A DNA stretch of 64,000 nt from NCBI RefSeq assembly GCF_002749975.1, contig NZ_PEIG01000006.1, positions 310,001-374,000 on the forward strand, read 5' to 3'. Made by a program: the position numbers and the translations under genes. Within the stretch, counting starts at the first letter, position 1. The number at the start of each line of letters is the position of its first letter. The stretch comes from Gloeocapsopsis sp. IPPAS B-1203. GTDB lineage: Bacteria; Cyanobacteriota; Cyanobacteriia; Cyanobacteriales; Chroococcidiopsidaceae. Under the pieces are notes generated by a model. It was not told the DNA's origin. It searched no databases and saw only the letters and a list, made by a program, of their open reading frames with translations. Below, in pieces: positions 31,144 through 39,375 of the stretch.

Positions 31144-32217
31144 GTGAGACGTCGTAAGTTTGTATATTTGGTAGGACTAGCAACTGCAAGCGGAGGGATG
31201 GCGATCGCATGCGCAGATAACCAAACGACTACCACCACAACATCACCAGCCACATCACCTGCAACAACAGCTTCACCTGCAGGTCCTCTTGAGAACGAGT
31301 TGGTCATCTACTCTGGTCGCAATGAAGAATTAATTGGTCAACTCATCGAACAATTTAGACAAGAAACTGGCGCGAATGTTCAAGTTCGTTATGGAGACAC
31401 CGCAGAACTCGCCGCAACAATTTTAGAAGAAGGGAATAATAGTCCAACCGATGTTTTCTTTGGGCAAGATGCAGGGGCATTAGGTGCACTGCAACAAGAA
31501 GGTAGAACTGCGCAAATGCCAGAAAGTCTGTTAAATCAAGTTAACAGCCGTTATCGTTCGCCCGAAGGACAATGGATTGGTATTACAGGGAGAGTACGGA
31601 CAGTTGATTACAATACTAATTTGGTGCAACCAGGGGAACTACCACAATCAATCTTTGGCTTCACTGAACCTAATTGGAAAGGTCGAATTGGTTGGGCGCC
31701 GACTAATGGGTCATTTCAGGCTTTCGTCACGGCTCTACGCGTCTCTCAGGGAGAAGAACAAGCAAGAAAATGGTTAGAAGGTATTCGCGCTAATGAACCT
31801 AGAACTTTTTCAAACAATACTGCTATTTTAGAAGGCTTAACGCGTGGAGAAGTAGCTGTAGGATTTGTGAATCACTACTACTTAGAACGAATCAAGCAAG
31901 AAAACCCCCAAGTTCCAGTAGAACATCACTTTACAAACGATGTTGGTTCTTTAGTTAATGTTGCTGGTGTGGCAATTCTTAATTCAGCGAGGCATCCTAA
32001 TATTGCTCAGCGATTTGTAGAATACTTGTTGAGTTCTGATGCACAAAACTATTTTGCTACCGAAACTAGAGAGTATCCTTTAGCTTCAGGAGTCACACCG
32101 CAAGGAGAACTCGTGTCACTCAACCAAATTGAAAGTCAAACTCCCGAAATTGACTTGAGTAACTTGAGAGACTTGGAAGGAACATTGCAACTGTTGCAGC
32201 AAACACAAGTCGTTTAA
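31144..32217 (+). CDS. futA: Iron(III) ABC transporter substrate-binding protein (FutA type)
   Basis: 357 residues starting at GTG 31144 behind AAGGAGG. The N-terminus has an RRRKF twin-arginine-like start, a hydrophobic segment and a possible lipobox (MAIACAD, Cys23), then a Thr/Ser/Pro linker. The mature protein matches the ferric-binding family: LVIYSGRNEELIGQLIEQF, DVFFGQDAGALGALQQEGR, GITGRVRTVDYNTN and VGFVNHYYLERI with the Tyr ligands of the iron site. It delivers Fe(III) to FutB/FutC, which are not in the window. Fur regulation is expected for the family, but no site was confirmed. Confidence 0.93.
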   Translation: MRRRKFVYLVGLATASGGMAIACADNQTTTTTTSPATSPATTASPAGPLENELVIYSGRNEELIGQLIEQFRQETGANVQVRYGDTAELAATILEEGNNSPTDVFFGQDAGALGALQQEGRTAQMPESLLNQVNSRYRSPEGQWIGITGRVRTVDYNTNLVQPGELPQSIFGFTEPNWKGRIGWAPTNGSFQAFVTALRVSQGEEQARKWLEGIRANEPRTFSNNTAILEGLTRGEVAVGFVNHYYLERIKQENPQVPVEHHFTNDVGSLVNVAGVAILNSARHPNIAQRFVEYLLSSDAQNYFATETREYPLASGVTPQGELVSLNQIESQTPEIDLSNLRDLEGTLQLLQQTQVV

Positions 32218-32695
32218 AACAGGTTAGAGGTCAGGGATCGGAAAACAATTCCAATCTTTGATCTCTTCTGCGGTAAATTAAAACGAAGTTACCAAAAAAT
32301 GCGATCGCGACTTTTCAAGATGATTAACGCTAGCGAAATTGTTAAATACAAACCTCAGTAATCATTTGCCGATCCACAAGTAAAAACTATAGTTTTAGAA
32401 CAAGAAATCATCAACCCTGTTGCTTTAGTTAAGCTGAATGACAACACCCAAACAGTGGCTAAGTATTATATTTCATGAGCTTTAGTTTATCTTGACATTG
32501 ATGCAACCGTGCGAATTGGCACGAGTTTTGATAATGCCGAAGTCCTACAAGCAGCGATTTAAAGTGCAGCTATTAGACCTTTTGCATGAATCACAAATGC
32601 CTTCCTTCCGATTTTCTTCGGGGCTACTTAAATAAAGATTTAACAGTAAGTCCACCTCCGCGGACTTCGTTTGTATAGCGGCGAGTGCGATCGCG
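32218..32695. other. Non-coding stretch with probable decayed coding fragments
   Basis: No intact gene. Short stretches still read like protein, for example DATVRIGTSFDNAEVLQAAI ending at a stop near 32562, interrupted upstream by in-frame stops. The fragments could not be assigned. They lie next to a recognisable LysR relic, so the region appears to be a graveyard of one or two genes. Confidence 0.4.
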
Positions 32696-32860
32696 AGTGG
32701 AGAACTCCAACCGATTCTACGAAGCTACACGCCTCAGGCGGGATTACCGATCGCCGTTGTATTTCCCCAAAAACGATATCTATCAGCTAAAGTCCGCACT
32801 TTTGTTGAATTTATGACAGAATTGACCACCGCTTTGAAACGAGTTGGAATTGTAGACTAA
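32696..32860 (+). pseudogene. C-terminal remnant of a LysR-family regulator
   Basis: The last 54 codons of a frame ending at TAA 32858-32860 read SGELQPILRSYTP, then LPIAVVFPQKRYLSAKVRTF and VEFMTELTTAL. This is the typical end of a LysR effector domain (G-x-L-x-x-L, P-I-x-x-V-F/Y-P, R-x-L-S-x-K-V-R-x-F-V-x-F). No helix-turn-helix or effector-domain start is found upstream, so the gene is truncated and non-functional. Confidence 0.75.
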
Positions 32861-32933
32861 GGCAAAAAACATAGATTAACCCATAACACCTGTTGCAGAC
32901 TGATAGGATCGATATGGAAAATAAAAACGCTTA

Positions 32934-33425
32934 ATGACAACAGCAATTATGGCATTGAGTAATGTACGCGCTCTGTATCAACAGGTCATTTTAGAACACT
33001 ATAAAAAACCACGGCACAAAGGTAAAACAAATCCTGTGCATCGTCAGCAACGCGGGCACAATCCTTCATGTGGAGATACGATTGAACTTACACTTAAGCT
33101 AAACGACGCTGGTGACACAATTGAAGATGTGAAATTTGAAGGCGAAGGTTGTGCGATCGCAATGGCGTCAGCTGATTTAATGGCAGATGTGTTGCGTGGT
33201 AAGCAAGTTACTGAAGCATTATCAATGGTGCAGCGCTTTCAAAATATGATGAAAGGCGAAGATGAGTTTCCCAAAGAACTCCGTAAACTTAACGTCATGC
33301 AAGGCGTTTCGCAATTTCCTGTACGGATTAAATGTGCAAACCTCACTTGGCACACCTTGAAAGCTGCATTAGAATCGACTCACGATATTGCTCATACTGG
33401 GTTTGTCAGTAACGAAGGCACGTAA
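32934..33425 (+). CDS. sufU: SufU-type Fe-S cluster scaffold/sulfur acceptor
   Basis: 163 residues with the IscU/SufU fold. Ligands are C46 and D48 (NPSCGDTIEL), C73 (GEGCAIAMASADLM) and C134 (RIKCANLTWHTL). The insertion between helices (MKGEDEFPKELRKLNVMQGV) is the mark of SufU rather than IscU. SufU binds zinc and takes sulfur from the cysteine desulfurase SufS for the SUF pathway. The start could also be M6 (MALSNVRALYQQ). No other suf gene is nearby. The Ycf51 gene follows after about 70 bases. Confidence 0.92.
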   Translation: MTTAIMALSNVRALYQQVILEHYKKPRHKGKTNPVHRQQRGHNPSCGDTIELTLKLNDAGDTIEDVKFEGEGCAIAMASADLMADVLRGKQVTEALSMVQRFQNMMKGEDEFPKELRKLNVMQGVSQFPVRIKCANLTWHTLKAALESTHDIAHTGFVSNEGT

Positions 33426-33496
33426 ATTATGATACGTTTGCAGGATTTAGCTAATTGCTAAAAGCTAATCGCTTTATATTACACCTCACCAACGTC

Positions 33497-34015
33497 ATGA
33501 TCACAACATCTGAATTTTTTCAACTCACGCAATGGGCAGGGATCGCGACACTGATTGTCGCAGTGTTAGCGATCGCCGGTTTTCTCTTTAAATGGGGTGT
33601 GCGGTTTCAGTTGGTGGGAGTCACAGGTTTTATGGCAGTACTGACAGGAGGTTTGTTTGCCCTCAGTTTAGTCCCCATTATGCGCACAGTCGTTCCTGGT
33701 GCGGTACGGTTTTCGGTAATATATGACAATGGGGCAACACAAGCAGTCATTGCTGTACCGCCAACAATTACCGAGACAGAACTCGATGCGACGTTAAGAC
33801 AAGCAGCTAGCGACTTATTTTCATATGGTCGCTTAGGTCGGGAGCAAGATCAACTAAATATCCGCGCGCGGACAATTATTCATCCTGAATTGGGAGTTTC
33901 TCAACCACTATATTTGGGAAATGTTAAGCGATCGCTACGAAATCGCGAAGACGAGCAAATCCAGATCGAAATTTTTGCCGATAAATTCGCAAAATTACCT
34001 AAATCTTCAGCATAA
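33497..34015 (+). CDS. ycf51: Ycf51 family protein (DUF2518)
   Basis: 172 residues from the ATG at 33497; a longer frame starts at 33455 but adds residues not typical of the family. Two membrane segments lie near the N-terminus (about 12-34 and 39-62: WAGIATLIVAVLAIAGFLFK; VGVTGFMAVLTGGLFALSLV). A soluble part follows with VRFSVIYDNGATQAVIAVPP and LRQAASDLFSYGRLGR. The family is conserved in cyanobacteria and some red-lineage plastids and has no known function. Confidence 0.85.
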   Translation: MITTSEFFQLTQWAGIATLIVAVLAIAGFLFKWGVRFQLVGVTGFMAVLTGGLFALSLVPIMRTVVPGAVRFSVIYDNGATQAVIAVPPTITETELDATLRQAASDLFSYGRLGREQDQLNIRARTIIHPELGVSQPLYLGNVKRSLRNREDEQIQIEIFADKFAKLPKSSA

Positions 34016-34037
34016 TTCTAAGATAAACTAAGCTTCG

Positions 34038-35201
34038 ATGAATCAAAAGACTCAAACTGCTACTAACGTCCTGACGCTTGCTGTTGCACCCGCACGAGTG
34101 TTGCGGGGAGTGCAGATTTTGTCGCAATCAGGAGAAGAAATCGCCGCTTTGGGCAAACGTCCGTTACTTGTGGGAGGCGATCGCACGCTTGCTGTTACCT
34201 TACCCGTTCTACAACCTGTATTAGAACAACAGCAATTACAAATAGAAACAGCTAATTATGGTTCCGATTCAAGTGAAGCAACTTTAGTATCTCTAAAACA
34301 AGCCGTAGCCGCGCATCAAGCCGATCTAATCATTGGTGCGGGAGGTGGTAAAGCCCTCGATACAGCAAAACTGCTTGCACATCATTGCAATTTACCTGTA
34401 GTTACTATTCCAACATCTGCAGCAACGTGTGCTGCTTGGACAGCACTTTCTAACATTTATACTGACGATGGCGGCTTTCTTTACGACGTTAGCTTGTCGC
34501 GGTGTCCTGACTTGGTGCTACTCGATTATGACTTAATTCAGACTGCACCCCAACGTACCTTAGTTGCAGGCATTGGTGACGCATTAGCAAAGTGGTACGA
34601 AGCTTCTGTCAGTAGTGCCCATTCGGAAGATACTTTAACTATCGCTGCTGTACAACAAGCACGAGTATTACGCGATATTCTCTTTCAAAAATCTGTTGCC
34701 GCACTGCAAGCACCAGGAAGCGCGGTATGGCGTGAAGTTGTCGATGCAACCGTATTACTTGCTGGCGTGATTGGGGGACTTGGTGGCGCGCAATGTCGGA
34801 CTGTTGCTGCTCATGCTGTACATAATGGGTTAACGCATCTACATATCCACCACAGTATTCATGGTGAAAAAGTTGCCTATGGCATTTTGGTACAACTACG
34901 GTTAGAAGAAATGCTGCAAGGCAATCAACTCGCGGCTACCGCACGGCAACAATTACTCAAATTTTATGACGAAATTGGTTTACCAAAAACGTTGCATGAA
35001 TTGGACATGGGGAGTATTACAATAGAAGACCTGCAAAGGTGTGTTGAAATAGCCTGCGATCCAAAGTCGGACATTCACCGACTACCGTTTAAAGTTGCAA
35101 CCGAACAACTGATGGCGGCAATGGTTTCAACGACAGCACCTATTAGTAGTAACTCCCTCAATCCTCCAGCGAGGATGATTCCCGAAGAGGTAACTGAATG
35201 A
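34038..35201 (+). CDS. Iron-containing alcohol dehydrogenase family protein (GldA-like)
   Basis: 387-residue type III dehydrogenase. The nucleotide-binding GAGGGKALDTAKLLA and the metal ligands are visible: Asp in GIGDALAKWYEA, His in AAHAVHNGLTHL and His in HSIHGEKVAYG. The family reduces or oxidises glycerol-like polyols or sugar phosphates with NAD(P). The stop codon overlaps the start of the aminotransferase gene by four bases (ATGA), so the two are translationally coupled and may act in one pathway. Substrate unknown. Confidence 0.9.
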   Translation: MNQKTQTATNVLTLAVAPARVLRGVQILSQSGEEIAALGKRPLLVGGDRTLAVTLPVLQPVLEQQQLQIETANYGSDSSEATLVSLKQAVAAHQADLIIGAGGGKALDTAKLLAHHCNLPVVTIPTSAATCAAWTALSNIYTDDGGFLYDVSLSRCPDLVLLDYDLIQTAPQRTLVAGIGDALAKWYEASVSSAHSEDTLTIAAVQQARVLRDILFQKSVAALQAPGSAVWREVVDATVLLAGVIGGLGGAQCRTVAAHAVHNGLTHLHIHHSIHGEKVAYGILVQLRLEEMLQGNQLAATARQQLLKFYDEIGLPKTLHELDMGSITIEDLQRCVEIACDPKSDIHRLPFKVATEQLMAAMVSTTAPISSNSLNPPARMIPEEVTE

Positions 35202-36439
35202 GCTTGAATTGGATTCCAGCCGATCGCATCCAAAAATTACCCCCGTATGTGTTTGCCCGCTTAGACGAACTCAAAGCTAAAGCGCGGGAACAAGGGTTGG
35301 ATTTAATTGATTTGGGCATGGGAAACCCTGATGGTGCGACACCACAACCTGTCGTAGAAGCCGCGATCGCCGCCTTGCAAAACTCAAAAAATCACGGTTA
35401 TCCTCCATTTGAAGGAACAGCGAGTTTTCGGCGGGCAATTACCGATTGGTATCATCGTCGTTATGCAGTAAAACTCGATCCTGATAGTGAAGCACTACCA
35501 TTACTCGGTTCCAAAGAAGGATTAGGACACTTAGCGATCGCCTATATTAATCCTGGCGATGTTGTTTTAGTGCCTTCTCCTGCGTATCCGGCACACTTTC
35601 GCGCCCCTGTGATTGCAGGTGGTGACGTTTATAGCTTAAATTTGTCACCCGAAAACGATTGGCTCATCGATTTAGCAAAAATTCCCGAAGACGTTGCTCA
35701 AAAAGCCAAAATTCTATATTTCAATTATCCTAGTAATCCTACGGGAGCGACTGCACCCAGAGAATTTTTTACGGAAATTGTCGCCTTCGCGCGTAAATAC
35801 GAAATCTTACTAGTCCACGATTTGTGCTACGCCGAACTTGCCTTTGATGGTTATCAACCGACTAGCTTACTAGAAATTCCAGGTGCGAAAGACATCGGCG
35901 TCGAATTTCATACACTTTCTAAAACATACAACATGGCAGGCTGGCGCGTCGGCTTTGTTGTCGGAAATCGCCACATTATTCAAGGGTTACGCACGCTCAA
36001 AACTAATTTAGATTACGGTATCTTCGCCGCACTGCAAACCGCCGCCGAAACTGCACTACAACTCCCCGATGTCTACTTACACGAAGTCCAACAACGCTAC
36101 CAACAACGCCGCGATTTCTTGATTCAAGGATTAGCTGAACTCGGCTGGAATATCCCCAAAACAAAAGCAACAATGTATCTATGGGTACCTTGTCCCAAAG
36201 ACACAACATCAACAAACTTCGCACTAGATGTTTTACAGCAAACTGGCGTTGTCGTCACCCCAGGAAACGCCTTTGGTGCTGCGGGTGAGGGCTACGTGCG
36301 GATTAGTTTAATAGCAGAGTGCGATCGCCTCCAAGAAGTATTGAATCGCTTCAAACAAGCGGGAATTTGCTGTACGGAAGGGGTCAGGGGTCAGGGGACG
36401 CTTGCGCAGACCTACGGTTCAGAGGTCGGGGTAGGATAA
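35198..36439 (+). CDS. PLP-dependent class I/II aminotransferase (AlaC/DapL-like)
   Basis: 413 residues. Fold type I features: DLGMGNPDGATP near the N-terminus, YFNYPSNPTGATA, VHDLCYAEL with the pyridine-contacting Asp, and the Schiff-base Lys in HTLSKTYNMAGWRVGF. It resembles the aminotransferases annotated as LL-diaminopimelate or alanine/aspartate type in cyanobacteria. It overlaps the preceding dehydrogenase gene by four bases. The last 25 residues (from TEGVRGQGT on) are encoded by a GGGGTCA heptamer repeat and following intergenic-like sequence, so the native stop appears to have been lost and the tail extended. Confidence 0.9.
   Translation: MSLNWIPADRIQKLPPYVFARLDELKAKAREQGLDLIDLGMGNPDGATPQPVVEAAIAALQNSKNHGYPPFEGTASFRRAITDWYHRRYAVKLDPDSEALPLLGSKEGLGHLAIAYINPGDVVLVPSPAYPAHFRAPVIAGGDVYSLNLSPENDWLIDLAKIPEDVAQKAKILYFNYPSNPTGATAPREFFTEIVAFARKYEILLVHDLCYAELAFDGYQPTSLLEIPGAKDIGVEFHTLSKTYNMAGWRVGFVVGNRHIIQGLRTLKTNLDYGIFAALQTAAETALQLPDVYLHEVQQRYQQRRDFLIQGLAELGWNIPKTKATMYLWVPCPKDTTSTNFALDVLQQTGVVVTPGNAFGAAGEGYVRISLIAECDRLQEVLNRFKQAGICCTEGVRGQGTLAQTYGSEVGVG
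36379..36400 (+). repeat. GGGGTCA heptamer repeat inside the 3' end of the aminotransferase gene
   Basis: Three tandem heptamers (GGGGTCA, GGGGTCA, GGGGACG) of the kind found between cyanobacterial genes lie here within the reading frame. Confidence 0.7.
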
Positions 36440-36483
36440 AGATTCTCTCTATACCTGTGTCCTCTGCGCCGAAGTTCGGTTCG

Positions 36484-37416
36484 TTACAAATCTCCCACCT
36501 CCCGCACAACCTGCTGGGAAACGAACGGCAAAAGCTGCTGATTCTGACAGTGCGCCCTACCCTCCACAAACACCACCAAAAGAAAAGGCTGCTTTCCAGG
36601 AATCTCAACATAAGCTGCATCATTGCGTACTTGAGTTGTCCATCCCGCCTTCGACCACAACTGTGCATTATCCGGCAAACCCGCGCCCAAAAAACCTGTT
36701 ACTTGATTTTCTTCCACATCCGTCGCCAAATCTTTGAGATCGCGTTGCAGCAAAGCCATCATCGCCTGCGATCGCTCACTCGATACCGCCACGCCCCCAA
36801 TAATACTATGCAATAACCGCGCTGTTGCATTCGTCGTTAGCATATTGCGATTTTGCATCATCTCGCCTAAATACATTCTCTCGCGCCCGTAGGGACCTTC
36901 ACACCAAGTTTTTTGATTCACATTAATCTTTTCAATTTCTTCCCAACCCAACGACTGAAAGTAGCGGTTGACAATATTACGCTGCGATTTCCACGTTTCA
37001 AACGGACCTGGTGGCAATTCGGGACCACTTGTCGTCCCACTCAAAACATCTACAACCAAGCTTGTAGCATCATTACTCGAATCGACAATCATATCGCGCA
37101 TCGCGCGTTCCAACTCACTCGAAGTCTGCACCATGCCATTTTCTAACCATTCGTGGATCGCGACGAGATAGAATAACTTGACAACACTTGCAGGATAAAT
37201 CGGTTCATCACCACGATAACTACATCCTCGCACTTGGTAATTCCAAAAAGCATTAGGACTTAAAGCCCCACCAGTGTTTACCGGAACTGGAGAGTCGTAG
37301 ACAATCCATGTCAAAGCTAAAGAATTTTGAGGCAATTGCGGAAATTCTGCCCAGGTTGCTTGTAAAATGCGATCGCCGATATTTTTTAGTTGTTTGTCTT
37401 GTAAGAAAAAAGTCAT
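36484..37416 (-). CDS. Serine hydrolase of the class A beta-lactamase/PBP-like superfamily
   Basis: 310 residues from the ATG at 37416; a TTG nine bases earlier is in frame. The catalytic S-x-x-K is in YPASVVKLFYL, the second motif is like SDN (DSSNDATSLVVD) and the third region is near the C-terminus (WSKAGWTTQVRNDAAYVEIP) where a KTG-like triad would be. No signal peptide is visible. Such proteins may be carboxypeptidases, esterases or lactamases; the absence of a secretion signal argues against a classical lactamase. Convergent with the aminotransferase gene. Confidence 0.85.
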   Translation of the reverse strand: MTFFLQDKQLKNIGDRILQATWAEFPQLPQNSLALTWIVYDSPVPVNTGGALSPNAFWNYQVRGCSYRGDEPIYPASVVKLFYLVAIHEWLENGMVQTSSELERAMRDMIVDSSNDATSLVVDVLSGTTSGPELPPGPFETWKSQRNIVNRYFQSLGWEEIEKINVNQKTWCEGPYGRERMYLGEMMQNRNMLTTNATARLLHSIIGGVAVSSERSQAMMALLQRDLKDLATDVEENQVTGFLGAGLPDNAQLWSKAGWTTQVRNDAAYVEIPGKQPFLLVVFVEGRAHCQNQQLLPFVSQQVVREVGDL

Positions 37417-37502
37417 AAGTAGCAATTAGCAATTAGCGATTAGCTTTTAAGATGGGGAATTAGATTACTAGATTATAGGAAGTAGGTCAGAAAGCAACAA
37501 AA

Positions 37503-38228
37503 ATGACCGTAAAAGAGTTTCAAATAACTGAATATGAGTGTCAAACGGATCTGAATATTTATGATTCTCCACAGTGCGATCGCTTGGCGACGCAAGCAGC
37601 TACAGGGCGGCATTTGCAGATAATCTCGATTGAGGATGCGGCGATTGCGGTGTGTTTGTGTGAAGATAATTATCCTGGCTGGCTGTTGCGATCAGATCTT
37701 GGAAAATTGCAAGTTGCAACTCAGGCGTATCAAGCTAACTTGGTGACAGAAGCAGAAATTAGAAAGTTAATTCCGCAAGTCATTGCATTTACTCACGCGG
37801 CAATGCAGCAACCAAATTATTACCTTTGGGGTGGTACCGTAGGACCTAATTACGATTGTTCTGGTTTGATGCAGGCAGCGTTTACTTCGGTGGGTGTATG
37901 GTTGCCTAGAGATGCGTATCAGCAAGAAGGATTTACGCAAGCAATTACGGTAGAGGAAATGCTACCTGGAGATCTCGTGTTTTTTGGGATTGAGAGGGCG
38001 ACTCATGTCGGGCTTTATTTGGGGGATGGTTGTTATCTTCATAGTTCTGGGGAGAAGATGGGGCGCAATGGAATTGGCATTGATCGGTTGTCGGAACAAG
38101 GGGATGAGGTAAGTCGGTCGTATTATCAGCAGTGGAGGGGTGCGGGAAGGGTTGTGGAAAGTTATGAACCTCTTGTAGGTGAGCAGAGGGGCAGAGGGGA
38201 TTTGAGGAGCTTCAGGAGCAGGAAATAG
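37503..38228 (+). CDS. NlpC/P60 peptidase with N-terminal SH3-like domain
   Basis: 241 residues. An SH3-like domain (about 1-80, with YPGWLLRSDLG) precedes a C40 peptidase domain with Cys119 (YDCSGLMQAAF), His168 (ATHVGLYLGDG) and His180 (CYLHSSGE). It resembles the cyanobacterial gamma-D-glutamyl-L-diamino-acid endopeptidases that cut peptidoglycan stem peptides during recycling; no signal peptide agrees with that. The final 20 residues (VGEQRGRGDLRSFRSRK) come from a GCAGAGGG-type repeat, so the tail is probably a late addition. The next gene starts directly after its stop codon. Confidence 0.92.
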   Translation: MTVKEFQITEYECQTDLNIYDSPQCDRLATQAATGRHLQIISIEDAAIAVCLCEDNYPGWLLRSDLGKLQVATQAYQANLVTEAEIRKLIPQVIAFTHAAMQQPNYYLWGGTVGPNYDCSGLMQAAFTSVGVWLPRDAYQQEGFTQAITVEEMLPGDLVFFGIERATHVGLYLGDGCYLHSSGEKMGRNGIGIDRLSEQGDEVSRSYYQQWRGAGRVVESYEPLVGEQRGRGDLRSFRSRK

Positions 38229-39239
38229 ATGAAAAGTATTGTTGTGGCGGGGAGTGCTGGGCAAGATGGATTTTTGGTGGAGAATTGCCCTGATGTTTCG
38301 GTGGTAGTGCCAGTTTATAACGAGGTGGAGAGTTTGCCGCATTTAGTTGATGCGATCGCATCAACTTTAAGCAAGTCGCAGTACAGTTATGAGATTATTT
38401 GTGTTGATGATGGTTCGCGGGATGGTTCGGCTGACTGGTTGAAGCAGCAATGCTTGCTGCGCCCTGATTTGCGGGCAGTGTTGTTGCGGCGCAATTATGG
38501 GCAAACGGCGGCGATGGCGGCGGGGTTTAATTACGCTTTGGGTCAGGCAATTGTTACTTTGGATGGTGACTTGCAGAATGATCCGGCAGATATCCCACTG
38601 CTGCTTGCTAAGTTGGAGGAAGGATATGACTTGGTGAGTGGTTGGCGTCACAAACGACAAGATGCAGCTTTGACGCGGTTGTTGCCTTCTAAGATTGCCA
38701 ATTGGTTGATTGGGCGGGTAACTGGGGTGCAGTTACATGATTATGGTTGTTCTTTAAAGGCATATAATGCAGAACTTGTCAAGGATATGCATTTGTATGG
38801 GGAGTTACACCGCTTTCTGCCAGCGTTGGCTTTTATTGAGGGGGCGCGAATCACTGAATTACCAGTACGTCATCATGCACGGCGGTTTGGTAAAAGCAAG
38901 TATGGCTTGTGGCGCACCTTTCGGGTTTTGATGGATTTACTCACCATCTGGTTTATGAAAACGTTCCTGACGCGCCCGATGCACGTATTTGGTTTGTTTG
39001 GGCTGGCTTCAATGCTGTTGGGAACGGCGATCGGTCTGTATTTAACGTTTTTGAAACTGGGTTTGGGGCAGAGTATTGGGAATCGTCCGCTGTTGATTTT
39101 GGCAGTTGTGCTGTTTATCGCTGGGGTACAGCTATTTAGTTTTGGGTTGTTAGCAGAGTTGCTGATGCGTACTTATCATGAATCTCAAGGGCGACCTATC
39201 TATCGCGTGCGAGAGGTTGTAGGAAAAAATATTAAGTAA
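38229..39239 (+). CDS. Family 2 glycosyltransferase with C-terminal membrane segments (GtrB/DPM-like)
   Basis: 336 residues. The GT-A domain begins SVVVPVYNEVESLPHLVDAI; the nucleotide-sugar motifs are VDDGSRDGSADW and TLDGDLQNDPADI. Two C-terminal transmembrane segments (MHVFGLFGLASMLLGTAIGL; LILAVVLFIAGVQLFSFGLL) anchor it. This layout is that of polyprenyl-phosphate glycosyltransferases that supply lipid-linked sugars. It begins at the base after the NlpC/P60 stop codon, so the two are cotranscribed; a joint role in envelope building is plausible. Confidence 0.92.
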   Translation: MKSIVVAGSAGQDGFLVENCPDVSVVVPVYNEVESLPHLVDAIASTLSKSQYSYEIICVDDGSRDGSADWLKQQCLLRPDLRAVLLRRNYGQTAAMAAGFNYALGQAIVTLDGDLQNDPADIPLLLAKLEEGYDLVSGWRHKRQDAALTRLLPSKIANWLIGRVTGVQLHDYGCSLKAYNAELVKDMHLYGELHRFLPALAFIEGARITELPVRHHARRFGKSKYGLWRTFRVLMDLLTIWFMKTFLTRPMHVFGLFGLASMLLGTAIGLYLTFLKLGLGQSIGNRPLLILAVVLFIAGVQLFSFGLLAELLMRTYHESQGRPIYRVREVVGKNIK

Positions 39240-39253
39240 AGTAACAATGATAT

Positions 39254-39332
39254 GTGGGTAATAGGTAATGGGTAACGGGGAATGGGTAATAGCATTCTTT
39301 ACTAATGACCAATTACCAGTTACCAGTCTACA
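39254..39332. repeat. Intergenic TTGGTAA-type repeats in inverted arrangement
   Basis: GGTAATAGGTAATGGGTAA on one side and CAATTACCAGTTACCAG on the other can fold into an imperfect stem. The words belong to the same family as those at 6156-6197 and 59224-59248. Confidence 0.6.
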
Positions 39333-39375
39333 AATAAAACCCACAGACTTAATAACCTTACTCATTAGCTGAACT

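Noticed and set aside
36319-36816. 165-codon plus-strand frame across the aminotransferase end and serine hydrolase gene
   Set aside because: It is the antisense shadow of the well-supported serine hydrolase gene and has no protein-family character.
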